The notes under the pieces are model-generated. The model was given only the letters and a program-made list of their open reading frames with translations. It made no database searches and had not been told where the DNA came from. Position numbers and translations under genes: made by a program. Shown piece after piece: positions 43,712 to 52,492 of a DNA stretch of 64,000 bases. Origin of the DNA: Paludibacter sp. (GTDB taxonomy: Bacteria; Bacteroidota; Bacteroidia; Bacteroidales; Paludibacteraceae); contig JAQTUE010000004.1 in assembly GCA_028710415.1 (NCBI GenBank), forward strand, positions 1 through 64,000. Reading direction: 5' to 3'. The number at the start of each line of letters is the position of its first letter. Position 1 is the stretch's first letter.

Positions 43712-43751
43712 AAGTTAGAACTCTATAATAGCTAAAATACTAATATTAAAG

Positions 43752-43787
43752 TTGCAAAAGTCATTAAAAAGTCTTTTGCAATTTTTG
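43752..43787 (+). terminator. Rho-independent terminator after baeRF3 gene
   Basis: TTGCAAAAG (43752-43760) pairs with CTTTTGCAA (43773-43781), followed by TTTTTGT. Confidence 0.85.
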
Positions 43788-43867
43788 TAGTTTAATCAGT
43801 TGTAAAATAAAAAGGTAACTCCATGATTAAACGTGCCTGACCAGAATATAATCTAAAATGAATTGCA

Positions 43868-44770
43868 GTGAGAACACATATACAGAAAGTATTTACAGTT
43901 TTGAAAAATGGATCCAGGGAATGGCTGGCCAAAGATCCCTTTCATGAAAGTGCTGTGATAGCCTATTACGCCATCTTTTCATTGCCGGGATTGCTGGTAG
44001 TGATTATGACCCTGGCAGGATATTTTTTCGGACGTGAAGCGGTAAATAACCAGGTGGCAGCACAATTTGCCTCTACCATGGGAGCTGATACTGCCAGGCA
44101 GATTCAGGATATGATCATACAGGCCACAAAACTAAAAAACTCATTATTAGCAACAATCATTGGGTTGGTGACTATTCTCGTAGGTGCCACGGGAGTCTTT
44201 GCAGAGTTTCAGAATGCTTTAAATGCGATCTGGGAAGTGAAAATGGATCCTAAAAAATCGGGTGTTTGGGCTATTATCAAAGTCAGGTTGTTTTCATTTG
44301 GCCTGATTATTTCCATTGCCTTCCTGTTGATCGTATCGCTTTTGATATCAGCATTAATTTCCGCATTTGGAACCTGGCTGACGAACCATTTCTCGAATTC
44401 TTTTTTGTTGATATTGCAACTGTTGAATGCAGGATTGTCTCTTTCAATTATGGCTGTATTATTTGCCCTGATGTTTAAATTCCTACCAGATGCAAAGATA
44501 AAATGGAAACATGTCTGGATCGGATCGTTTTTGACTGCATTCCTGTTTGAGATTGGTAAGTTTGGCCTCGGCTTTTATTTTGGGAAAGCAAATCCAGGCA
44601 CAGGATATGGTGCAGCAGGCTCCGTAATCCTGATAATGCTTTGGGTAACTTACACATCCATGATTGTGTTCTTTGGTGCTGAGTTTACACATGCGTACGC
44701 TAATATGTTCTCAGGTAAAGTAGCTCCAACTGAAATTGCAAAAACAGAGATTCCTGTAAAAACGATTTAA
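43868..44770 (+). CDS. YihY/BrkB-family inner-membrane protein
   Basis: A 300-residue protein starting at GTG 43868. 'DPFHESAVIAYYAIFSLPGLLVVIMTLAGYFFG' is the typical first membrane unit, and 'GVFAEFQNALNAIWEV' the conserved loop. Six membrane segments follow, ending 'AGSVILIMLWVTYTSMIVFFGAEFTHAYA', the family's most conserved end. YihY (once called RNase BN) proteins are integral membrane proteins of uncertain function, with transport or envelope roles suggested. It lies behind the terminator of the baeRF3 gene and ahead of the broken cheB-like gene. Confidence 0.85.
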   Translation: MRTHIQKVFTVLKNGSREWLAKDPFHESAVIAYYAIFSLPGLLVVIMTLAGYFFGREAVNNQVAAQFASTMGADTARQIQDMIIQATKLKNSLLATIIGLVTILVGATGVFAEFQNALNAIWEVKMDPKKSGVWAIIKVRLFSFGLIISIAFLLIVSLLISALISAFGTWLTNHFSNSFLLILQLLNAGLSLSIMAVLFALMFKFLPDAKIKWKHVWIGSFLTAFLFEIGKFGLGFYFGKANPGTGYGAAGSVILIMLWVTYTSMIVFFGAEFTHAYANMFSGKVAPTEIAKTEIPVKTI

Positions 44771-44817
44771 GTTTAATCTTGTAATGGGGTTTACTAACAT
44801 CTTTAAATAGAAGATTT

Positions 44818-45437
44818 GTGAAAACTTTTAATACGATAAATAAAATGGAAACAAAAAATAATAAAGGAAATTTCCCTATTGTATGCGTGGGTGGTTCAGC
44901 TGGTGGACTGGATGCTTATATCCGTTTACTAAAACATTTACCTGACGATATGGGAGCTGCTGTTGTCATTGTCAATCACCTGAGGACAGTGGCAACTTTG
45001 CTTCATGAAATACTTCCACAATATACTAAAATGCCTGTTGAGTTGATAACAGAAAAATTAGATATTGAACCGAATCATGTATTCATTATCCCTTCAAAAC
45101 GGGACTTGCATGTCCTGAACGGAGAGTTCCGTTTATAGCCGATTTCTAAGCCCAGGGGCTGGCCTGATGTGATTACTGTTTTTATGCTTTCAATGACTGA
45201 ACATTGGGATGGCAAACTTATTGCTGTGATTGTGTCAGGAATGATGGCGATGGTGCAGATGCCATGTGCAGCATAAAGGAAACAGGTGGCATTACTATCG
45301 CTCAAAAGCCTGATACGGCAGGACAGCCGGATATGCCGGAGAGTGCAATAGCCAGTGGATGCATCGACTTTATTTTATCTCCAGAAGATATTGCAAAGGA
45401 AATAGTGAAAATTGTACATGCAGTGCCAAAGAAGTAA
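44818..45437 (+). pseudogene. CheB-type methylesterase domain, broken by a stop and a frameshift
   Basis: The first part, 'VCVGGSAGGLDAYIRLLKHLP' with the catalytic Ser motif G-G-S-A-G-G and 'IVNHL', is a normal CheB methylesterase start. A TAG at 45136-45138 interrupts the frame, the same frame then continues 'TEHWDGKLIAVIVSG', and at about 45240 the reading shifts to the frame 'NDGDGADAMCSIKETGGITIAQ' and 'MPESAIASGCIDFIL', the canonical CheB end. Two lesions make it a pseudogene unless they are sequencing errors. Related standalone domains in Bacteroidota are often fused to CheR and PAS modules, absent here. Confidence 0.8.
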
Positions 45438-45660
45438 TCAATTGAGTTTATCAGAACGAATACGTGTTGATTCTTTTGTTTAAGTAATAATGACTGATTA
45501 AGTTACGTTTAATAATTTGAAATATAGTGTTATTCTTAAATTGTTGGGTTTTAGCATGAGAGATAGTCTGTTTTCAATTTCATCATATTTATGTAACAAT
45601 ATCAATTACTTAAGCCTAGAACTTATTAACTTTACAGATACCTTACCCTTTTAATGATAT

Positions 45661-45715
45661 GAGGTATCTATAAGGTATCTAAGAGCTAACTATAAGGGAA
45701 CTATAAGGGAGCAGC
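45661..45715. repeat. 11-bp-period tandem array, locus 2
   Basis: Five 11-base units in register: GAGGTATCTAT, AAGGTATCTAA, GAGCTAACTAT, AAGGGAACTAT and AAGGGAGCAGC. An opposed GATACCTTACCCTT lies just upstream at 45638-45651. It is in the 600-base gap between the cheB relic and the glycan locus. Confidence 0.8.
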
Positions 45716-45804
45716 AACATCACGGAAATATGATGAAGAAAATTAAAATGTGAAATCCAATGAGTACCTGGATGGAAATCAGGCAAACTTGTAATCATAC
45801 TTAC

Positions 45805-45880
45805 AAAACCTTTCAAACTCTCAAACCTTTCAAACCTCTCAAACCTCAAACTCTTCAAACTTCAAACTCCTCAAACCTTT
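45805..45880. repeat. CTCAAAC-type short tandem array
   Basis: About ten degenerate 7-8-base units of CAAACCT, CAAACTC and CAAACCTTT upstream of the glycan-locus promoter. Related arrays lie at 50064 and 54109. Confidence 0.75.
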
Positions 45881-45902
45881 AATGTATTTCCGGATTCATA
45901 GC

Positions 45903-45933
45903 TTGTCAACAATAACAAAAATGTGTACTTTTG
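45903..45933 (+). promoter_or_regulatory. Complete Bacteroidota promoter of the glycan locus
   Basis: -33 TTG at 45903-45905, a 20-base spacer, and -7 TACTTTTG (45926-45933) followed by C. Transcription should start near 45940, leaving a leader of about 100 bases before the ATG at 46038. Confidence 0.75.
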
Positions 45934-46037
45934 CATGGAATTATTGTAAAGTGCTTGTTATATCCTGTGAAAGGAGATAAGTGTAATAGATTGCATGCAG
46001 TATTTTTCAATAGAATAAATAATAAGACTACTTTTAA

Positions 46038-46874
46038 ATGGAATATACCACCGTCATTAAACCCAAAAACAAACTTTTTGAAGTTGATTTTAAAGAAATC
46101 TGGCAGTACCGTGATTTGTTTTCCATGTTTGTAAAGCGGGATATCATTACCCAATACAAGCAAACCATCCTGGGACCTGCATGGTTTTTTATTCAGCCAA
46201 TTATTACAACCATAATGTATAGCATTGTATTTGCTGGTATTGCAGGTATATCTACCGATGGTTTGCCAGAATTCTTATTTTATCTGGCAGGTATTGTTTG
46301 TTGGCAATACTTTGCCGATTGCCTGAATAAAACGTCTTCCACTTTTACTGCAAACCAGGGTATTTTCGGGAAAGTATATTTTCCACGCATGATTGTACCT
46401 TTATCGACAGTTGCTTCCGGGCTTGTCAGAATGGGAATTCAGTTTTTGCTTTTTGTTGTCGTTTATGTCTATTATCTTTTCATGGGTGTGCATATAGCTC
46501 CCAATATCTATATTTTATTGTTACCCGTTATTATTATCATGTTGGCAGGTTTATCACTTGGTTTTGGAATTATAATATCTTCCATGACAACCAAATACCG
46601 TGATTTAACTATCTTCTTTTCATTTATAGTCCAACTCTGGATGTATGCCACCCCCATAATTTATCCCCTTAGCAGCATGTCTCCTAAACGGCAATGGATT
46701 ATGGGATTGAATCCAGTCACTTCGCTGGTCGAGACGTTTAAGTACGGAACCATGGGCGTAGGTACTTTCAGTTGGATGCAGCTTGTTTATAGTTTTGTTT
46801 TTATGCTGGTTCTTTTAGGCATAGGAATTGTAGTCTTTAATAAAGTGCAACGTTCGTTTATGGACACTGTTTAA
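46038..46874 (+). CDS. ABC-2 polysaccharide export permease (Wzm-like)
   Basis: A 278-residue protein. 'WQYRDLFSMFVKRDIITQYKQTILGPAWFFIQPIITTIMYSIVF' is the characteristic N-terminus of Wzm/TagG/KpsM-type permeases, with six membrane segments and 'WMYATPIIYPLSSM' near the end. It would move lipid-linked glycan across the inner membrane together with a Wzt-type ATPase. Strikingly, no ABC ATPase gene follows, although wzm and wzt are normally adjacent; the next gene is a small DMT transporter-like protein. First gene of the glycan locus, with its own promoter. Confidence 0.85.
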   Translation: MEYTTVIKPKNKLFEVDFKEIWQYRDLFSMFVKRDIITQYKQTILGPAWFFIQPIITTIMYSIVFAGIAGISTDGLPEFLFYLAGIVCWQYFADCLNKTSSTFTANQGIFGKVYFPRMIVPLSTVASGLVRMGIQFLLFVVVYVYYLFMGVHIAPNIYILLLPVIIIMLAGLSLGFGIIISSMTTKYRDLTIFFSFIVQLWMYATPIIYPLSSMSPKRQWIMGLNPVTSLVETFKYGTMGVGTFSWMQLVYSFVFMLVLLGIGIVVFNKVQRSFMDTV

Positions 46875-46943
46875 ATACGAATTACGCGAATTGAAACAAA
46901 CTACACGAATTAAGAACGAATTACACGAATAATTAGTATTTAA

Positions 46944-47312
46944 ATGAGGTACTTATACGTTTTTGCAACACTGTTTTTTACTGTTTACGGGCAAATGATA
47001 CTGAAATGGAGAATCATGAAAATCGGATTCACATTACCTGATTCGGGTATTGCCGATAAATTGTTGGCTTTATTCCGGTTAGTGATCGATCCATTTATCT
47101 TATCAGGATTTTTGTCAGCTTTTATAGCCTCTTTATGTTGGATGGCTGCCATGACCAAGTTCCAGATAACCGAGGCATATCCGTTTATGAGTTTGTCTCC
47201 GGCCATTGTATTCTTATTGGGAATCTGGTTGTTGGGCGAAACCTTTACATTAGGAAAAGTGATCGGGCTGGTTTTAATTATCTTAGGACTGATTGTTACA
47301 GTAAAATATTAA
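46944..47312 (+). CDS. EamA/SMR-like small membrane transporter
   Basis: A 122-residue protein with four membrane helices. 'YLYVFATLFFTVYGQMILKW' and 'ITEAYPFMSLSPAIVFLLGIWLLGETFTLGKVIGLVLIILGLIVTVKY' follow the DMT/EamA half-protein pattern, as in ArnE/ArnF, which flip aminoarabinose-undecaprenyl phosphate. In this locus a flippase subunit for an activated lipid-linked sugar is a sensible role, although ArnE and ArnF work as a pair and only one such gene is seen. It ends one base before the ATP-grasp start. Confidence 0.75.
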   Translation: MRYLYVFATLFFTVYGQMILKWRIMKIGFTLPDSGIADKLLALFRLVIDPFILSGFLSAFIASLCWMAAMTKFQITEAYPFMSLSPAIVFLLGIWLLGETFTLGKVIGLVLIILGLIVTVKY

Positions 47313-47313
47313 A

Positions 47314-48423
47314 ATGAAGAAATTAGCTGTCATTGGTGCTAGCTACCTGCAGATTCCACTTGTACGAAAAGCTAAAGAAATGGGTGTTGAAACCCACTGT
47401 TTTGCATGGGAAGATGGTGCTGTTTGTAAAGAGATAGCAGATTTCTTTTATCCGGTTTCGATACTTGAAAAAGAAAAGATCCTGGACATCTGCCAACTGG
47501 TACATATTGATGGAATTACAACGATAGCCTCTGACGCAGCTGTACCAACGGTTTGTTATGTAGCAGGTAAAATGGGATTAACAGGCAATGCTTTTGAAGA
47601 TTCAGCAGCTGCAACTGATAAATACCTTATGCGTCAACGATTTGCTGAATATTCAGTATCTTCGCCACGATTTGTGATTGCTGCTGAAAATTATTCAACA
47701 GACAACTTCAGGTTTCCGGTTATAGTTAAACCAACCGATCGTTCAGGAAGCCGTGGAGTGAAAAAGATAGAATATCCTGCCGGTTTACCTGATGCTGTTT
47801 CCAGGGCACAAAAGGAATCCTTTACCCATCAGGCAATCATTGAAGAGTATATTACAGGCAGTGAAGTAAGTGTAGAAAGCATTTCCTGGAGAGGAGAACA
47901 TTACATTCTGGCCATTACCGATAAAGTAACAACCGAAGAGCCTTATTTTGTAGAACTGGAACATCACCAGCCAAGTAATCTGTCTGATAAAATTCAACAG
48001 AAGATAAAATCAGAAACCCTGAAAGCTCTTTCAGCTTTGAATGTGAAGTATGGTGCCAGCCACTCAGAATTTAAGATTACCAACGATGGTGATGTGTTTA
48101 CCATTGAAGTAGGAGCAAGGATGGGAGGTGATTTTATAGGTTCCGACCTGGTTTACCTTTCTACGGGGTATGATTTTGTAAAAGGTGTCATAGATATTTC
48201 ATTGGGACAATTTGAAAAACCATTGTTCCGCCAGAATAAATGCTCCGGGGTTTATTTTCTATGTAAAGAAACAAAAAAACTGCTTCCGGTTATACAAACT
48301 GCTTCCAATTACCCTCAAATAGTTGAATCAGAAATAACAGATCCTGAATTGCATGCCATTCAATGCAGTGCTGACAGGAGTGGCTATTTTATTTATCAGG
48401 CTGAAAAACGATTTAAAATATGA
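47314..48423 (+). CDS. ATP-grasp ligase
   Basis: A 369-residue protein. 'KKLAVIGASYLQIPLVRKAKEMG' is an N-terminal preATP-grasp domain; 'FPVIVKPTDRSGSRGVKKI' and 'IIEEYITGSEVSVESI' are the ATP-grasp core, followed by 'FTIEVGARMGGDFIGSDLV', which carries the metal-binding Glu and Asn-like positions of carbamoyl-phosphate-synthase-type ligases. The family forms an amide or thioester via an acyl-phosphate. Within a glycan locus it may attach an amino acid or other acid to a sugar amine, which is inference. It overlaps the glycosyltransferase by 4 bases. Confidence 0.8.
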   Translation: MKKLAVIGASYLQIPLVRKAKEMGVETHCFAWEDGAVCKEIADFFYPVSILEKEKILDICQLVHIDGITTIASDAAVPTVCYVAGKMGLTGNAFEDSAAATDKYLMRQRFAEYSVSSPRFVIAAENYSTDNFRFPVIVKPTDRSGSRGVKKIEYPAGLPDAVSRAQKESFTHQAIIEEYITGSEVSVESISWRGEHYILAITDKVTTEEPYFVELEHHQPSNLSDKIQQKIKSETLKALSALNVKYGASHSEFKITNDGDVFTIEVGARMGGDFIGSDLVYLSTGYDFVKGVIDISLGQFEKPLFRQNKCSGVYFLCKETKKLLPVIQTASNYPQIVESEITDPELHAIQCSADRSGYFIYQAEKRFKI

Positions 48424-49355
48424 AAAATCCTCATTTATCAATTGTCACAACACTCTATAAATCGCAACGGTTTTTAGATGCTTTTGTAGCCCAATGTGAA
48501 CAAGCATTGGCAGATATACACTGTGACAGCTATGAACTTATTTTCGTGAATGATGGTTCGCCGGATAATTCCCTGGATAAAGTGCTGGAATTAAAAGAAA
48601 AAAATAATCATATTGTTGCGGTTGATTTATCACGCAATTTTGGACATCATTATGCTATCATGGCAGGATTGACTTATTCGACGGGTGAGTATGTATTTTT
48701 GATAGACTGTGACCTGGAAGTGCCACCGACTCATATCCCAACTTTTTACAATAAACTCACAGAAATCAAAGATTGTGATGTTGTTTACGGCATTCAGGAA
48801 AAAAGAAAAGGATCCTTTATTGAACGAACAGTTGGCGGATTGTTCTATAGTTTTTTCAATAGCCTGACTGATACCCGTATTCCTGAGAATTTGCTTACCG
48901 AACGTATCATGAGCCGTCGGTATGTGGATGAACTGATCAGGATGGGTGATAAAAATATCTTCATGGCAGGAATGATGCAATGGGTTGGTTTTAAACAAAT
49001 CCCGATTACCATTAAGAAAGGATTGCGGGAAGGCGAAAGTACCTATACATTGGGCAAACGGATTTCATTAAGCATGCAGGCAATTACCTCTTTTTCATCC
49101 TATCCGTTGATCATGTTATTTAAATTTGGTTTTTTTATATCCACACTCAGTATTCTTACGGGTGCTTACTTCCTTATCAAAAAACTGATATACCCTGAAA
49201 TTGTACTATCGGGCTTTACCTTTTTAATTGTTGTACTGTTGTTCTCGGTTGGAATTATTATCAGTTCACTTGGCATTCTTGGAATTTATATCGATAAACT
49301 GTTTAACCAGACCAAGAACCGCCAGAGTTTTATCGTGAAAGATATTTACAAATAG
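48420..49355 (+). CDS. Family 2 glycosyltransferase, DPM1/GtrB type
   Basis: A 311-residue protein. The GT-A core is 'LSIVTTLYKSQRFLDAFV', 'ELIFVNDGSPDNSLDKVLEL', 'VDLSRNFGHHYAIMAGL' and the metal-binding 'LIDCDLEVPP'. Two C-terminal membrane helices ('ITSFSSYPLIMLFKFGFFISTLSILTGAYFLI' and 'FTFLIVVLLFSVGIIISSLGILGIYI') are typical for GtrB/ArnC-like enzymes that move a sugar onto undecaprenyl phosphate. It should supply a lipid-linked donor sugar for the locus. It is followed 4 bases later by the acyltransferase. Confidence 0.9.
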   Translation: MKNPHLSIVTTLYKSQRFLDAFVAQCEQALADIHCDSYELIFVNDGSPDNSLDKVLELKEKNNHIVAVDLSRNFGHHYAIMAGLTYSTGEYVFLIDCDLEVPPTHIPTFYNKLTEIKDCDVVYGIQEKRKGSFIERTVGGLFYSFFNSLTDTRIPENLLTERIMSRRYVDELIRMGDKNIFMAGMMQWVGFKQIPITIKKGLREGESTYTLGKRISLSMQAITSFSSYPLIMLFKFGFFISTLSILTGAYFLIKKLIYPEIVLSGFTFLIVVLLFSVGIIISSLGILGIYIDKLFNQTKNRQSFIVKDIYK

Positions 49356-49359
49356 GAAT

Positions 49360-50037
49360 ATGAAAACAAATCTGAAGAAAGTTGTTATTTTTGGGATCAG
49401 TGACTTCGCCAGCCAGGTAAGCTTTTACCTGAAACAGGATTCTGATTATGAGGTTATAGCATATACCGTGAATGCCGAATATAATGCAACAAAGACTTTT
49501 TTAGGCTTGCCGGTTGTTGATTTTGAGGAGGTACAGGATAAATATCCTCCCACTGAATATGCCATGTTCATTGCTATCGGATATCATAAACTGAATGCTA
49601 CCCGTACAACTAAATTTAATGAAGCAAAAGAAAAAGGCTATCAGCTGATTAGTTATATTTGCTCGAGAAATTCTTACTGGAATGATCTAATAATCGGTGA
49701 GAATTGTTTTATTATGGAAGGTAATATTTTTATGCAAAATGTAAAAATAGCTGATAATGTAATCATTGCTATAGGTAACAAAGTTGGACATGATTCAGTA
49801 ATTGAAGAGAATTGCTTTCTAACATCAAACATCATGATGGGAGGTTTTTGCACCATCAAAAGAAATACATTTATTGGGTTGAGTACGGTTATCCGGGATA
49901 AAACGACTGTTGAAGAATTTAATATACTGGGCGCCGGATCAATCATTTTGAAAAATACAAAGAAAAAGTGTTCGTATCTGACTACTTCAACACCTTTAAC
50001 CCCGGATCCAAATAATTATATCATGGATTTTATTTAA
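49360..50037 (+). CDS. Left-handed beta-helix sugar O/N-acyltransferase (NeuD/PglD-like)
   Basis: A 225-residue protein. A Rossmann-like N-terminus 'KKVVIFGISDFASQVSFYLKQDSDYEVIAYTV' is followed by hexapeptide repeats: 'LIIGENCFIMEGNIFMQNVKIADNVIIAIGNKVGHDSVIEENCFLTSNIMMGG', with the expected His in 'VGHDS' as general base. PglD/NeuD proteins acylate an amino or hydroxyl group of a nucleotide sugar. Beside an ACP gene, an acyl-ACP rather than acetyl-CoA donor is plausible. Four bases after the glycosyltransferase; the ACP starts 115 bases later, beyond a short tandem array. Confidence 0.8.
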   Translation: MKTNLKKVVIFGISDFASQVSFYLKQDSDYEVIAYTVNAEYNATKTFLGLPVVDFEEVQDKYPPTEYAMFIAIGYHKLNATRTTKFNEAKEKGYQLISYICSRNSYWNDLIIGENCFIMEGNIFMQNVKIADNVIIAIGNKVGHDSVIEENCFLTSNIMMGGFCTIKRNTFIGLSTVIRDKTTVEEFNILGAGSIILKNTKKKCSYLTTSTPLTPDPNNYIMDFI

Positions 50038-50063
50038 ATCCAAAAGAATAACTTAATCATTGC

Positions 50064-50142
50064 ATCAAACGCCAAACGCCAAACCCCAAACATCAAACCC
50101 CAAACATCAAACATCAAACACCAAACACCAAACACCAAACAT
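50064..50142. repeat. CAAACNN 7-bp tandem array before the ACP gene
   Basis: Eleven 7-base units (CAAACGC, CAAACCC, CAAACAT, CAAACAC) between the acyltransferase stop and the ACP start. The array is open in the ACP frame from 50060 and would translate as a repetitive extension, rejected in favour of the ATG at 50153. Confidence 0.85.
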
Positions 50143-50152
50143 ATATTTCATT

Positions 50153-50386
50153 ATGGAAACAACAGAATTTATAAAAAACTTTGCAGCACAATTCGATGAT
50201 ACCGATGCCTCAGAATTTACACTCGAAACCCGTTTCAGGGAATTGGATGAATGGTCTTCGTTAAATGCACTGGCCATCCTGAATATGATTGGTAAGAAGT
50301 ATTCCGTATTTTTAAAACCGGATGAAATGAAACCAACCAACACTGTTCAGGAATTATTTGATTTGGTTCAATCCAAACAAAACTAA
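50153..50386 (+). CDS. Acyl carrier protein
   Basis: A 77-residue protein from the ATG at 50153. 'ETRFRELDEWSSLNALAILNMIGKKYSVFLKPDEM' is the ACP core: 'E-W-S-S-L' replaces the usual D-S-L, with Ser36 as the phosphopantetheine attachment site and a hydrophobic helix II behind it. Acidic composition and length agree. It should carry the acyl chain made by the SDR and KAS III encoded next; the stop is one base before the SDR start. Such dedicated ACPs in glycan loci serve acylated amino sugars. Confidence 0.85.
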   Translation: METTEFIKNFAAQFDDTDASEFTLETRFRELDEWSSLNALAILNMIGKKYSVFLKPDEMKPTNTVQELFDLVQSKQN

Positions 50387-50387
50387 T

Positions 50388-51131
50388 ATGAACCCATTTT
50401 CATTAGTTGGGAAAACCATACTGGTAACGGGTGCATCCTCCGGAATCGGGAGGGCGGTTGCTGTCAGTTGTTCACAACAAGGGGCAACCCTGATCATTAC
50501 AGGTCGTAATGAAGTCCGCCTGGCAGAAACCTTTTCAATGCTTGAAGGTGTAAACCATCTGCAAATAAGTGCTGATTTGACCCTGGCTGATGATATGGAC
50601 AAACTGGTTGAACAACTTCCCAAACTGGATGGCATGGTAAATAATGCCGGCATTGCTAAGCCCCTGGTCCTTCAACTTACGGAAACAGAAGATGTCAATG
50701 AGATCATGCAACTTAATGCATTGGCTCCCATACACCTGACACGGCTGGTATTACAACATAAGAAACTAAACAAAGGGGCTTCGCTGGTGTATATTTCTTC
50801 TGTCAACGGGAATAATTGTGCGTATATCGGCAGTACCATTTATGCCGCTTCCAAAAGTGCCCTGACGGGTTTTATGAAAGGTGTTGCACTGGAACTGGCA
50901 CCACGGGGAATTCGGGCGAATTGCATCAATCCGGGAATGATTGAAACTGATTTGTTGAAAGATGGAGCCGTAGGACAGGAAGAACTTGAATCAGACCGGT
51001 TGAAATATCCGCTTAAACGCTATGGTAAACCTGAAGAAGTAGCCTATGCAGCAGTTTATTTGCTTTCCGACGCTACCCAATGGATAACAGGGAGTAGTTT
51101 GTTGATTGATGGTGGATATACGTTGCAGTAG
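50388..51131 (+). CDS. SDR-family ketoacyl-ACP reductase-like enzyme
   Basis: A 247-residue protein from the ATG at 50388 (an in-frame start at 50358 overlaps the ACP). 'TGASSGIGRA' (14-23), 'NNAGIA', 'VYISSVNG' and 'YAASKSAL' give a complete cofactor site and Ser-Tyr-Lys centre. 'INPGMIETDLLKDG' and 'VYLLSDATQWITGSSLLIDGGYTL' are standard FabG endings. It would reduce the 3-oxoacyl-ACP made by the neighbouring KAS III to 3-hydroxyacyl-ACP. The stop is followed at once by an 8-bp tandem array. Confidence 0.85.
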   Translation: MNPFSLVGKTILVTGASSGIGRAVAVSCSQQGATLIITGRNEVRLAETFSMLEGVNHLQISADLTLADDMDKLVEQLPKLDGMVNNAGIAKPLVLQLTETEDVNEIMQLNALAPIHLTRLVLQHKKLNKGASLVYISSVNGNNCAYIGSTIYAASKSALTGFMKGVALELAPRGIRANCINPGMIETDLLKDGAVGQEELESDRLKYPLKRYGKPEEVAYAAVYLLSDATQWITGSSLLIDGGYTLQ

Positions 51132-51258
51132 AGTTGGTTGATTGGTTAATTGGTTGATTGAGTTGATTGAGTTGATTGGTTAATTGGTTGAGTAGTTAAT
51201 TGGTTAATTAGTTGATTAGTTAATTGGTTGAATGGTTAATTTGGATTATTGGTTCAAT
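51131..51258. repeat. 8-bp GTTRATTR tandem array, copy 4
   Basis: About fourteen degenerate octamers (GTTGATTG, GTTAATTG, GTTGAGTA and so on) directly after the SDR stop and before the KAS III gene. It is the same repeat type as at 11826, 13113 and 13539, some 38 kb away. Confidence 0.8.
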
Positions 51259-51316
51259 GGTGAAAACGGTATAATTCATATGATTATTAAATATGAAACA
51301 ATTCAAATAGAATAAG

Positions 51317-52310
51317 ATGAAAGCATATATAAAAGCCATTTCGTATTATTTACCCGAACAGGTAGTAACGAACGAAGACCTGGTAAAGGAATTTCCGGAA
51401 TGGACTGTTGAAAAAGTAGCTGCAAAAGTAGGGGTACATGAACGTCATGTGGCTGCTGCAACTGAGACTGCATCGGACATGGCCACAAAGGCTTCCGAAA
51501 TACTTTTTACAGAACATGGCATTGATCGCTCAACCATTGATTTTGTATTACTTTGTACCCAAAGCCCTGATTATTTTCTGCCTACTTCAGCCTGCTTGAT
51601 TCAAAATAGGTTAGGGTTGTCTACATCGTGCGGCGCTTTGGATTTTAATCTGGGATGTTCCGGTTTTGTTTATGGATTATCCCTTGCCAAAGGACTTATT
51701 GCAGGCGGCATTGCCAAAAATGTGTTGTTACTGACGTCAGAAACCTATTCAAAACATATCCACCCGAAAGACAAGGGAAACCGTACTATCTTTGGAGATG
51801 CCTCTGCTGCTACCCTGGTTTCAACTGATGGCTTTGCAAGCATAGAAGATTTTTGCCTGGGAACCGATGGCCGTGGTGCTGAAAACCTGATTGTAAGGAA
51901 CGGTGGCATGCGCCAACAGGAAGCTTTAAATGATTTAGTATTTGATGAATCCGGAAACCCCTCTTCTTCCGATCACCTCTATATGAACGGTGGCGAAATA
52001 TTTAATTTTACTTCAGAAGCTGTTCCCGTATTGGTGGATCAGGTATTGGAAAAGAATCAACTTTCAAAAGACGATATCCAATTATTCGTATTTCATCAGG
52101 CAAATAAATACATGATGAATTATTTACGCAAACTGATTGAAATAGATTCTGATAAATTCTATTTCTTTCTTGAAAACGTCGGGAACACTGTGTCTTCTAC
52201 CATTCCTATTGCACTGTGTGAAGCACAAAAAGAAGGGAAACTGAATAGTAATGTAATGATTGCCGGATTTGGAGTTGGTTATTCGTGGGGAGCTACTGTT
52301 CTAAAATGCA

Positions 52311-52318
<8 letters not shown>
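51317..52318 (+). CDS. 3-oxoacyl-ACP synthase III (FabH-like)
   Basis: A 333-residue thiolase-fold protein. The catalytic triad is complete: Cys114 in 'FNLGCSGFVYGL', His260 in 'FVFHQANKYMM' and Asn290 in 'NVGNTVSSTIP'. The start 'KAYIKAISYYLPEQVVTNEDL' is typical FabH. It would condense acetyl-CoA or another acyl starter with malonyl-ACP on the dedicated ACP. Its place in a glycan locus rather than a fatty acid operon points to a specialised acyl chain. The gene ends inside a GTAGGTAG-rich repeat region. Confidence 0.85.
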
Positions 52319-52485
<167 letters not shown>

Positions 52486-52492
52486 TTAGTTA

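Noticed and set aside
45204..45437. Separate small gene after the cheB start
   Set aside because: Its protein is the direct continuation of CheB in another frame, so it belongs to one broken gene.
45585..45640. Another activator-like half-site (TTTATGTAACA)
   Set aside because: Only one half-site is present and no -7 box at the proper distance.
50064..50142. CRISPR array
   Set aside because: Units are only 7 bases in direct contact, with no spacers and no cas genes. The same applies to all other short arrays in the window.
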